The notes below the pieces were generated by a model. It was not told the DNA's origin. It worked only from the letters and a program-made list of their open reading frames with translations, and made no database searches. A program made the position numbers and the translations under genes. Shown piece by piece: positions 11,581 to 22,439 of a stretch of 64,000 nt of DNA. Numbering within the stretch: position 1 is the first letter of the stretch; each line of letters begins with the position of its first letter. The DNA is from Thysanoteuthis rhombus (Eukaryota > Mollusca > Cephalopoda > Oegopsida > Thysanoteuthidae), in contig OY735225.1 in the NCBI GenBank assembly GCA_963457665.1, forward strand, positions 1,404,501 through 1,468,500, read 5' to 3'.

Positions 11581-12824
11581 CTATGTTCATAGTTTTGGTG
11601 ACGACTTTGGGTGACAGTTTCTAATAACATTATTTCCAAGGAACAAAAAAAAAAGTTGCACAGTGTAATCTAAAAGTGGTCTGGTGAGTTAGGACAATGA
11701 GATGAAAACTCCCAGCTTAATAACTCTTTCCTCTGTGTTGGTTTTGCCGAGTTAAATTTCGCTGGAAAATGACACCTTTTCTTTTTGTCAAAGCTGTGTG
11801 TATTTTTTGCAATGTTGCTAAGTATGGTTTCTTATTTATGGCTGAAACTGTCTGTGAAAATTGCTAAAGTTGGCCAGATTTTTCATTTCCATCTAACTTT
11901 GTTGTTAAAAATATTATATACTCATTTAAAGCCCACTTATCAAATAAAATGACTATATACTAAGACCCCAGAACAAATTATTCTTAATAAAAAGAGTACA
12001 TCTACTTTTATTGAATTTTCCAGATTTAATCAGCTATTGGAGATTTTTAGCTAAATTTGGGAAAAAATCAGCCACGTCTTGCAAAAGAAACATCTTATTT
12101 GGAAACCCTGATTTGTGTTATGCTCCACTGACCAACTTGAGGTGGTATTTATCGATAAATACTCATTGTTCTACTCACAGTAGTATACCCAAAGCTGTCT
12201 GTGTCAATGTGTTCACTTTTGAAAAGTTAAAGCAACATATTATCAACAGAAAATCTTGTATAATTTTCGCTTGAAACTTGAAACAATTAAAAAGCTTCAT
12301 ACCTACACTGGTTGGTTTTAGGCTCTATTGTCATCAGATTGCACCAAGTGGATTTGGGTCATAATCCTGAATAGAAAATCTGTTGTGAATAAATTTTTTC
12401 ATTATAAAGGAACTGGGTTATTTAGTTTGATACTTATTGAACTGTCATAAAATCAAACGGGGGTACTTATGTGAAAGAAATTTCCACTAATTTTATAAAT
12501 AGCAGCCTTTTTGATAAATATCGAAAGTTTTATTATGTAAAATAAGTAAATTTGATTTAGTAAAATAACTTTGCTTTACTTTGCTAATGATATACCTAGG
12601 ATTGGAAATCTAAAACAATGTAGTATATATCTGAAAAAAACTTACAGGTGTGTGAAGGACAACAGAACCATATTTAGTAAAAAAAATAATGATATATTGG
12701 TGATTTATTTGAAATGATTTAAAAATATTGATAATCTAAGAGAGATCAGTCTGAAAGCTTTTTCTGCTAAGTAGCATCTCTTGGTGTTACAGACAGACTG
12801 ACATATTAAAAATCATAGTAGAGA

Positions 12825-13360
12825 AGATTGAATAGGTCAGGTAGTTTTTCCACCCCAGTTAGAATAAAAAAATAAATCTGTGTATAGTAAGGTAATTTGT
12901 CAATCAGGCTGTATAGAAAGCAACTCTTCAACTTTTATTGTCTTTGAATAGAGCAAATGATTTTTTATCCCTGTTAGAATCGAAAATGAATCTGTGTACA
13001 GTAAGTTAACTTATGGATCAGGCTGTAAAAGAACTCAAGTTATTATTATTATTGAATTGATCAAGTAGTTTTTTCTATTCTTGTTGAATTCAGAAATTAA
13101 TCTATGCTTTCTATAATAATTTGTCAATAAGATTGTAGAGAGTGTTAGTTTTTAATCTTTATTGACATTGTGTAAGTTGAATAGTTTTCCTGTCCCAGGT
13201 AGAAACAGAAATGAATCTGAGTATAGTAATTTGTGAGTTTGTCTGTAGAAAGTATTTTCTTCAGCCTTTATTCTCATTGAATTGAGCAAGTCTTTCCATT
13301 ACACTTAGAAAAAGAAATGAATCTATGAATAGTGAAGTAACTTGTGGACTTCTTAATCTC
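12825..13360 (+). repeat. Old tandem array, about five units of 105-130 bp
   Basis: The block gttagaatc-gaaatgaatctgtgtatagtaa, followed by ttgtcaatcaggctgtagaaag and an attgaattgagcaagtag-like end, recurs at about 12830, 12960, 13070, 13185 and 13292 with substitutions and indels. Confidence 0.75.
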
Positions 13361-13424
13361 AGTTTGACCTATGCTGTAACAACTGAGCTATGAGGCGATC
13401 AACTCTTATTGAACTATAAAGCTC

Positions 13425-13930
13425 TCAAAGTGTCCATACCTTATTAGTGTAAGTAATTGTGCATGGGTCTGCAGCAAAATTTGATCACTTCTTCTGTGGC
13501 CCATTGTCTACCCTTCTGCAAAATTTCATCGAAATTGAGAACTTTGGGAGATATTATGTGGACAGGCATGAAATTTTGACAATATTTTGTGGTGTGAACA
13601 TGACTACTACGTTGGGGAATTAATTGTGCATGGATCCGCCCCAAAATTTAATCTTTTTTTTTTATAGTCTATTATCTACTCTTATGAGAAATTGCATTGA
13701 AATCTGTTGAGAACTTGGGGAAATATCTTATGGGCAGTCTTGAGCATATACATGAATGTATAGAAAAAAAAATTTGAAAAATCTCCCGATCCACCCCCAA
13801 GTATAACTAACTCTTCCCTACCCCATTGCTCTCCCTTCCACCATTTCATCGAGATTCATTGAGTACTTCAGGAGATATTCTGTGAACAGACGGAAAAACA
13901 GTCAGACGCAACCGAATACTTCTCCGATTT
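13425..13930 (+). repeat. Family J repeat, about three tandem units
   Basis: Units share gtgcatggatccgccccaaaattt, cccattgtctacccttccacc, aaatttcatcgaaattcattgag and ggagatattctgtgaacagac. The last ends in cttctccgatttggttggtaaagg, a form common in invertebrate genomes. A related copy lies near 56.3 kb. Confidence 0.7.
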
Positions 13931-14449
13931 GGTTGGTAAAGGTTATAAAAGTAGTACTAATCTGGTTCACATGGATGCATGCTCTTATTTTGAATGCAAA
14001 AAATGTAAATTGTTGCTCCTGATCAAATTTTCAAAAGGCATTTTCACAGGATTTATAGTGACCCGATATACTTTCCAATGTATTTAACGAAAATACACTT
14101 ATGTCCTCTGGACTATCTTTGAACAAGTTTTTTTTTTTTTTAATAACGTACACAACTCCCTACAAGTAAAACAAGTTAATAATTTGCTGCGTTTTTTTGT
14201 TTTCTTTACAAACAAATTTAATTTTTTTTTGTATCTATAATCCTAAAATCTGCTTAAAGCTTATATTTTGCATCAACTTTTCAATTGATTTTAAATGTCA
14301 AACCACCAAAATCAAAATTGGAGCTGTAAACCTGTTAAAGCTGAAACTGAAATGTAATACTATTGTAGCTATGAATATTATTGTTATCATTATCATTCTC
14401 TGATTTATTGAGACATTTTGTTGCAATCACTACCTTATTCTATCCAGCT

Positions 14450-14820
14450 TTTTTCAGGTGTACGAGAACTGCCAGGAAAGTACTCCCCTGTGACCTAAAA
14501 CACTTATCCTAGCATCCCTTGAACTTTTCAAAACAATCTGCGAAGTCCACTTTCAGGGTTTGCCATCTGCTGCCTTGTATTCTGCTTAATTTCATCCACA
14601 GTCCTAAATCTCTTTGAAAAAAAGCCAGAAGTTTCCAGAAGCCAAATTTCAACTGCAGGGTGGGTGGGGGCTGACAGACTTGGGTGATCTGGTTGAGGCA
14701 ATGTTTTGCCAAAAACCCTACATGAGACATAAAGAATGGATAGGCTTGATCATTGTGAACAGCATCTCACTACGGATAGAGTTACCCCACAGGAGAGTGT
14801 CTGTTCATTCATATACAGTA
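14450..14820 (-). pseudogene. Mariner-type transposase relic, C-terminal part
   Basis: The minus strand carries frame-broken NLASGNFWLFF, equivalent to the conserved DLAPCDFFLF around the third catalytic Asp (here lost), and then DFADCFEKFKGC near the C-terminus. A sequence tacagtagggcccccc at 14815 could be an element end. Confidence 0.65.
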
Positions 14821-15224
14821 GGGCCCCCCTCTAATTGATGGGAAAATTATGCTGAGGCCATGCAACCAGCTCTCTCTATATTCAGAATGGCTGGATACTT
14901 TCATAGAAGGTCAGCTTTACTTTATCAATGTAATCTTAATAGGAATCCTGATGTTATAGTTTTTCTTTATCGCCTTTATTGTTGCTTTTTATCAAAATGC
15001 TCATGTCTTCTCTAACATTCATTAAGCAAGTCAGTGCTGTTTTTTTAACAGTTACAAAGCAAGGACATAATGGATGGATTTCAATTTTCTCATTTTTCCC
15101 CTCGGAAGTCCAACATCATCTAGATGGTTAAAAGATACGGATTTGTTTATGGCAAGTATAATGGTCACATGAATTCGTTACATTCATGTTCTTATGGCCT
15201 GAATAAGTTGTATGGATTAGAAAT

Positions 15225-15335
15225 AAAGTGTCTACCAATAAGATTTGAACTGCTATTCCATATCCTTGGGAGCCTTTCTGACATCTTGTCAGAGGCTACT
15301 ACTCTATATCCAACTGATGCTGCTTACCAAATGAT
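15225..15335 (-). mobile_element. tRNA-like SINE head
   Basis: The minus strand reads agcagcatcagttggatatagag (A-box-like) and agcagttcaaatcttattgg (B-box-like), 40-60 bases apart. Confidence 0.4.
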
Positions 15336-15424
15336 CATAGGCTATAAAAGGAATCTAGAAGGAAGGGAAACAATAAGTTTATAAAAAAAGAAACAAAAAG
15401 AAGTAAAGGCCAACTAGCTCATTA

Positions 15425-15810
15425 ATATGTTAGAAACTATCAACATAGGTTTCTTCAGTTTTTGAATGAGTCTCTCTGGTCATCTATCTATATATTCATC
15501 ATACATACAAACAGATAGAGCTAAATGATTTTTTGAAAAAAAATCCCCCCCTGCCAATAGGTTTTTAATGGTGTTCAAATTTGCAATGTGAGTTTATGCT
15601 AGATGAGTCCCTTAGTATGTGTTTGACAGCATTCATGCTTTTTTTAAAAATTCAAACTTTTTTAGTGATCACTGTCAAACAGAAGGAGGAAGAAGTAACT
15701 TATTCATTGATTACCTCTTTCTCCAATTTTTTAATTGATCACCCCAAATACAGCATACTGCCAAAAGATGTTGGTCACTTGACAGTTTCTATTGAGTTAC
15801 AAACCAATTC
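15425..15810 (+). repeat. Family A repeat, near full length
   Basis: Starts gttagaaactatcaacatagg, passes through gcaatgtgagtttatgctag and cagcattcatgc, and ends ttctattgagttacaaacc. It ends about 110 bp before the 80-bp minisatellite. Confidence 0.75.
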
Positions 15811-15923
15811 TCTATCTGTCAAGCTACTGAAAGGATGCTGTTTCCAGCTATTTATGAAATTTACTGCTTGCTAATTATCTAATGATCAATCACCATCTAG
15901 CTTTATCTCAACCAATTGTTGGG

Positions 15924-17168
15924 ATTACCATTCTAAGAGTTGTTTGGACTATTGGTGTCATTCTGTTTTGTTCAATATATTTTCTGAAATTATGAGATGA
16001 GTCATTACCATTCTAAGAGTTGTTTGGACTATTGGTCTCATTCTGTTTTGTTCAATATATTTTCTGTAATTATGAGATGAGTCATTACCATTCTAAGAGT
16101 TGTTTGGACTATTGGTCTCATTCTTTTTTGTTCAATATATTTTCTGTAATTATGAGATGAGTCATTACCATTCTGAGAGTTGTTTGGACTATTGGTCTCA
16201 TTCTTTTTTGTTCAATATATTTTCTGAAATTATGAGATGAGTCATTACCATTCTAAGAGTTGTTTGGACTATTGGTGTCATTCTGTTTTGTTCAATATAT
16301 TTTCTGAAATTATGAGATGAGTCATTACCATTCTAAGAGTTGTTTGGACTATTGGTGTCATTCTGTTTTGTTCAATATATTTTCTGAAATTATGAGATGA
16401 GTCATTACCATTCTAAGAGTTGTTTGGACTATTGGTGTCATTCTTTTTTGTTCAATATATTTTCTGTAATTATGAGATGAGTCATTACCATTCTAAGAGT
16501 TGTTTGGACTATTGGTCTCATTCTGTTTTGTTCAATATATTTTCTGAAATTATGAGATGAGTCATTACCATTCTAAGAGTTGTTTGGACTATTGGTGTCA
16601 TTCTGTTTTGTTCAATATATTTTCTGTAATTATGAGATGAGTCATTACCATTCTGAGAGTTGTTTGGACTATTGGTCTCATTCTTTTTTGTTCAATATAT
16701 TTTCTGAAATTATGAGATGAGTCATTACCATTCTAAGAGTTGTTTGGACTATTGGTCTCATTCTTTTTTGTTCAATATATTTTCTGTAATTATGAGATGA
16801 GTCATTACCATTCTAAGAGTTGTTTGGACTATTGGTCTCATTCTTTTTTGTTCAATATATTTTCTGTAATTATGAGATGAGTCATTACCATTCTGAGAGT
16901 TGTTTGGACTATTGGTCTCATTCTTTTTTGTTCAATATATTTTCTGTAATTATGAGATGAGTCATTACCATTCTAAGAGTTGTTTGGACTATTGGTCTCA
17001 TTCTTTTTTGTTCAATATATTTTCTGTAATTATGAGATGAGTCATTACCATTCTGAGAGTTGTTTGGACTATTGGTCTCATTCTTTTTTGTTCAATATAT
17101 TTTCTGTAATTATGAGATGAGTCATTACCATTCTGAGAGTTGTTTGGACTATTGGTCTCATTCTTTTC
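15924..17168 (+). repeat. Minisatellite: about 15.6 units of exactly 80 bp
   Basis: Units start gtcattaccattctRagag at 16001, 16081, 16161 and so on to 17121. Every spacing is 80. The units differ almost only at four sites: a/g in ttctRagag, g/c in ttggtStca, g/t in ttctKtttt and a/t in ttctgWaat. Most 5' units carry g at the second and third sites; all units from 16641 on carry c and t. No unit is open enough to suggest a protein. Confidence 0.97.
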
Positions 17169-17344
17169 CTTGATCTTATTGTTACTACAACATGTAAGGC
17201 AATCCCTTAATTGTTAGCTACTAAGATAATTAGTCCAGCAGAGGGCCAAATAGCTATGCCATGTAAAGATCAAACTCACTACTCTAACAATGGTCTGTGA
17301 TACCTGTTTGTTAACCATCACTCTGCAGCAGACAACCTATGTAG

Positions 17345-17563
17345 ATATTTATTAACTCTTGAATTCATACAAAGAAAATAGAATGTCAAATTCAAGGGGA
17401 AAAGCATGATTAAAATTATCTCTGTTTGACCATTTGTTTGATTTTTTTATTAAAAAAAAATTCAATTAGAATTAAAAATTCAAGTAAAGATGTTCCACTT
17501 TTTTTATGCTATTTGTGGAAGAGTTCCACTGTTGATTACATGTAGTTTATGAATTTTAGGGTC
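17345..17563. mobile_element. Family B MITE
   Basis: Ends ttaactcttgaattcat and gtttatgaattttagggt are imperfect inverted repeats. The interior has caaggggaaaagcatgattaaaatt and ttgaccattt like the other B copies. Confidence 0.6.
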
Positions 17564-18024
17564 AAGTTGAGCAAAGTCTGGTGTAGGGCTATAATAGTGG
17601 GAACCCATAAGGATTGAACTCACTATACAAGCAATCATCTGCAAGACTAGCTTGGTAACCACCATTCTACAACAGACATCCAATGATCTATTTCCATATA
17701 TTCCTTTATTAATTTTTGGATTTGAATTCATCAATTTCAGCTGCTTTGAAGGAAATACTACTCGAAAATAATTAACTGACAATGCTTCCTCAAAGAATCA
17801 ACAAAAGCAACTACGAGTAAGGTGAAAAAAATTAGTCAAAAATTGAATAATTGATAATGCTTCATCTGAGATTTTAACTTTCAAAAATCAATTATAGAAA
17901 ATGCTGCATCTTAGAAATCCTACGTATGTATTTTACAATCTTAATACTGGCTTCCTCTTTATAATGTAGTTCATTATAAACTTTGGGTGGATGGTGGATC
18001 CCAAAAGCTTAATCTAGCTAATGA

Positions 18025-18056
18025 GATCAATGGAGCTAGATCTAGCTCCATTGATC
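18025..18056. repeat. Perfect 32-bp palindrome
   Basis: The half gatcaatggagctaga is followed at once by its exact reverse complement, with no spacer. It lies in family E-like sequence (agctagatctagctcc). Confidence 0.95.
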
Positions 18057-18099
18057 CCCAAAATAGCTAGATCTCTCTCCATAAGAACTAAATTGGCAA

Positions 18100-18165
18100 C
18101 CCTCTTTATCAGAGCTTGGTTAAAATGCATTTGGCTTTGTTGGGCCCCAACACCTGTGTTTTAAT
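18100..18165 (+). repeat. Family E/F fragment
   Basis: Contains ttggcaaccc, then ggctttgttgggccccaacacctgtg, the reverse complement of the family E end block gtgttggggcccaagaaagcc. Confidence 0.45.
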
Positions 18166-18532
18166 AAGATGCCTGTGTTTGATATCATTTGAGCTCTATG
18201 AATTCTGTGGTTACCAGCTGGGTGTGGCTAAAGTTTTTGAGACCCACCCAGCCAATATATCTGATTGGTATGGTAGTAAAAAGGAGGAATTTTTGGTAAT
18301 CAGGAGAACAAAATTGGTTTTTAATAACTTTTTTGTTTTATCTAAGGCCAGATACCTTTGAAACATAATCACTGTAAGGAATAAATTCAGTCTTTTTTTT
18401 TCTTTTTTTTGGTTGCCCTGAGCAAGGCCTTTTCAGCCACTTTTCATATCAAAGGATTAATAAGAAGGCAATCATTTATGCTTAAATATTAAAAATAGTA
18501 AAAAAATGTTATAACAGCAAATTGTTAACATT

Positions 18533-18772
18533 GTGGATGTGGAAACGCTAAGGCACTTGTTCATTCATGATTTAAAAATGTCAAGATTGTACTCATCAGG
18601 AAAACATTCCGAAAGGAATTTACTCCATATAACAGATGTTCTTGAGAAGAAACTATTTGCATGGAACTTGCAGCAAGTCCTTAATATATCTAAAAAGTCT
18701 GGATGTGCCTCAATTACAGACCAAGTTTCAACTGAAAATTCCTGTTATATAATTAAGTCTCCTGTTGATTAG
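18533..18772 (+). other. Unrecognised open frame, 79 codons
   Basis: Reads MDVETLRHLFIHDLKMSRL ... SCYIIKSPVD with varied composition. The frame is open a little upstream of the ATG. No splice support or family resemblance was found. It could be a transposon-derived fragment. Confidence 0.15.
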
Positions 18773-19354
18773 ACCTGTTCTTTTCCTACTTAACAAAAGA
18801 ATGTTTAATTAATGTTTGATTTTTAAAAAAAGTATAGTACTCTTAAGTTGTCCAAATTTCTCGGTTAAGTCATTATTCATTTTTGACTATTTTTTTCTGT
18901 CATGTTGCTTTTTATTGCAACGTTTGGGTCGTCGTTACATGCTTTGATCGTTGTCAGCTGCATAGCTTGGAAATGAAGAACTTGCTTCCAACAAGATTCT
19001 TCTTGTTCGCACGATTGCTTATATGAAGATATTTATCAAGCTTGGCTTAGTCTGACACAGGACACCTAGCAAGGATCAGACTAGCATACTAGAGCCCGAA
19101 GAATGACTTATTTAGTCACATGATATGCACTATATTCTCAGTCGTGTGAATAGTAACAAGTAAGAAGTGTCTTTATTCAATCACATCTTGGTACTGGAAG
19201 AGGTGTCTGTTGATTATACCAGCCATGATCCTTTTTGGTCGAGCTATATTGCTGGATAGATTACATGAATAAACAATAACTGGGTCAGGGGCGTGGTTTA
19301 AGATTTGGAGATCGGGACGGGTGAGGGCTTGGCTCCTTGAGTCGTCTCCAACAT

Positions 19355-19560
19355 TTATTGCATTGGTTCTCAACTTGGAGCCATGAACCCCCCTGAGGGT
19401 ACTCTATATTGAGGTATTATTGGCAGTCTGCGGGTTGACTTTTTTAAAGCCTGGGGTTTGTGAGATTATCAATAGACATGCCTCTCAAAAGCAGTGACAG
19501 AGTGAGAGATCTTGGAGCCCATGCAAGGGACTGAGCTCCTTAAGGGGACCTCTTCCGACA
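19355..19560. mobile_element. Possible hAT-like fragment
   Basis: ttggttctcaacttggagccatgaaccccc resembles a hAT-like terminal sequence (GGTTCTCAACC ... GGGG). The other end is not clear. Confidence 0.3.
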
Positions 19561-19999
19561 TTCAGTGAGATTTGTTAACGTATGATGGTAGTAGAAATGC
19601 AGTAGATGAATTACTATTCATAAAGCTTTTGGTTGGGCCTCTCTTTATTTGGGGCCTTGAGGGTGAATTGAAATCTTCTTTGCCTCAGCTACAACCATTA
19701 ACTAAATACTGACTGTTTAAATATCCTGACTTCCTGTCATTTAAAACAATATAAACAACGAAGCATTCAAATTCCTTAAGCTGCTGTGTAAGCTTATTGG
19801 GGTATTATTATTATCTCAGTAATTGCTTTATTAGGCTTATGGATTGTACCAAGTTTGTCTTTGTAGCCTAGAGTAATTAGTTAATGAAGTGATCTTATAA
19901 TGACAATTGCAAAGCATTTGACTGAAGATTCTGTCCATCTTTGTAATGCATAAGTAATGTAAATGATTATTTCGTCTTAGCTTATTAAATCACAGTAGC

Positions 20000-20280
20000 C
20001 CTACAAATGATCCAACCAACCAGCCAAGTGAGCCACAGATATTTTTCTCTTTGCTCCTCTGTGTATCTGTGTGTGTGTGTGTGTGTGTGTCTCCAGGCAC
20101 TCATGGTCACATTTTTGGAGTTTCAACCTTGAAAATTTGCATGAGTTCTTCATTAAGCTCTCTATCTAAATATGTTCTTATTGTTTTGTTTTTTAAACAG
20201 TTTGTTGGGCTCTCTGTAGTCATTTTGGACCAACAATGCATTAATTTTCTGCTGGTAATTTTTCTCAGATAATTCTAGAT
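20000..20280 (+). repeat. Family D repeat
   Basis: Shared blocks: gtagccctacaaatgatccaaccaacc, a (TG)n region, ccaggcactcatggtcaca, ggaccaacaatgcattaattt and agataaaagatct. Copies lie at 49.0 and 54.4 kb on the other strand. Confidence 0.65.
20070..20090. repeat. (TG)n microsatellite
   Basis: Ten TG units inside the family D copy. Confidence 0.85.
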
Positions 20281-20459
20281 AAAAGATCTTTTTATTCATT
20301 TTTTTTATTTTTTTATTTTCAGATAACTTTTTAGATAATTGGTTCCAGTACATACGTAGGCTACAGTGATTAATTTTTGCAAGGTACAAATATTGTAACT
20401 TGTTTTTATTCACTGACATTGACTGACTTCCAAGATGAGTCTGGGAAAATAATTGACTT

Positions 20460-21055
20460 CCATCATTATCATCAGTCTTTTAACTTCCATCATTAGACAC
20501 AGCCCTCCACCAGGATTTGTTACACTTCTCTCTTGTGGGTGTCATGGAGCCAATACTTTCTGAATTTGTCTATTTTTTCTTTCCATCGTGTATTCTGCCA
20601 GCATCGGTTGCGCATATGATCTCTGGGGGTCCATATTGTAAGTAGTGATGTCAATCTGTTGTCTGCCATTCTTACAACATGACCAGTCCATTGCAGTTTG
20701 AGTTTTCTGATGGATTCAATGATATCTCGGACTCCTGTTTTCTCCCGGATATATTGTGCTGTCTTGTGGTCTTTCCATGTGAGGTTGAGCATGATTCCTT
20801 CATGTATGCATTGCATGCTTCTCAGTTTGTGGGTCAGTCTCTTGGTTAGGTGACTATCGGGAGAATGCATTGGTTGTATACCTTTCTTCTTAGATCATTG
20901 TGTTTCTGAAGGTTGAACATGCTCTACCAAAGGTTTGTCATCTTTGAGTGATTCTTTGCTTGATTTCTTCTTCTTTTGAGGATTTCATGGAGATTTGTTG
21001 TTCTAGGTAGATGTTGTGGTCTACTTTCTCCAGTTCTGTGTCTTTGATATTAGTT
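20460..21055 (-). pseudogene. 5'-truncated RTE-like LINE, reverse transcriptase C-terminus and 3' tail
   Basis: The minus strand encodes [39 protein letters not shown] and [16 protein letters not shown]. The 3' end is ATC/ATG-repeat-like (catcattatcatcagtc at 20460). The truncation point lies within a few codons of that at 8991. Confidence 0.8.
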
Positions 21056-22330
21056 AACTCATGTCATCAAAAATGACGGCATATTTGAAATACATGGATA
21101 CACATTGCATTTTATAATCATGGATGATAGAGTTTAAGATTGTAACAAACCTGAAGAATGGGGTTCTGTTGAACACAAACAAATTTTTATTCTTTGTTTT
21201 CGTTTTCATTACTTTGAAAGAAAATTTCTTTTTATTGTTTTTTCAAATTCAGCATTTTTATTTTATCTAGTTATATCATGAGAGCATAAATGAAATTTTT
21301 TTTACACCACATCAGTTGCATGAATGAAATTCTTTTTTACTACAACAGTTGTGTTCCTTGACCTGATAGAAGACGTCTGCACGTTGGTAATTATTAAATG
21401 TGTAGATTGCAAATAATCGCAATCTGCATTTTTGGACTTTTTCTTGCAGTTTTTATCTGTAGGCCGAGGCTCTGTTGGCCAAACCTAGGAATAAATATAT
21501 AAGCGCCCTTGTTTAGTATTAAAAAAAAAATTGAGTTTAACTATCCAAAATCTGACCATCTGATTGTTCTATGGATAAAAATGTGTATCTAGTCACCTGT
21601 TGGTTGTGAGTTCAATCACTGGGTCAGTCATTGAAAGTCTCATGCAAAAAGCAAAATTGGCATCATAAAGAATTAGGAAGGATTAACTAATGTGAGATAT
21701 TTCCTATCATAGAGAATAAAGATGAATGAAAATTCCCAGAGAGTGGTCAAATATGACAGACAACTTAAGAAGGCTGGAAATGTTACAACCAAGATGTAGG
21801 AAGAACATTATAATGAGATGGTTAAGGAGGGGTTTTAGACTGAATTGTGCCCTTTTGATTAAAAGCACAAAATTTGGTACATGTATATAGTTAGTCCTGC
21901 ATTGTTAGATATGAATCTGTCAGCAGTGCTCCTTTGTGGCTGTAATTGAAGGCTTTTCAAAATGGCTGCTTATTCATATAAACACCCATATCTCTTGAGA
22001 ATGATTTTTTGATTTGATAGATAGATTTGAGATTAGCAATGTCTTTAGGTGGTGGAAAACTATATTAAATATCTATATAAATTCTAAAAAGCCAAAAAAG
22101 GGACAAAATAATAAGCGAATATTGAAGTATTTTATTTTTTTTTCAAAGTAATAAAACATAATTAAATCATTAGTCATACGTATTAAAACTAATATAAGAT
22201 GTATCTGTTATTGTAGTTCATAGTGTTATGAAAAAAAGGCTTAACATTTATGTATATGTAAGATATGCTATGAAATAAGGTTTAACGTTCATGTATATCT
22301 AACATTTCAAAAGGATATTAACATGTATGC
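21056..22330. other. No gene seen
   Basis: AT-rich. A B-box-like gagttcaatcactgggtc at 21610 hints at an old SINE. The left end of the pseudogene at 22440 may extend into 22330-22440. Confidence 0.45.
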
Positions 22331-22439
22331 TTTAGTATGTACAGGTGGTTAGACTTGGAAACAGCTGCCTTCACAGTAGCAAAGAACTGTGCTCTGGAAA
22401 CTTGCCTTGTAAGATCTGCACACACATTTGCAAGGTTTT

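Noticed and set aside
15924..17168. Regular 80-bp periodicity as a CRISPR-like array
   Set aside because: The whole 80-bp unit repeats, with no variable spacers; it is a minisatellite in a eukaryotic context.
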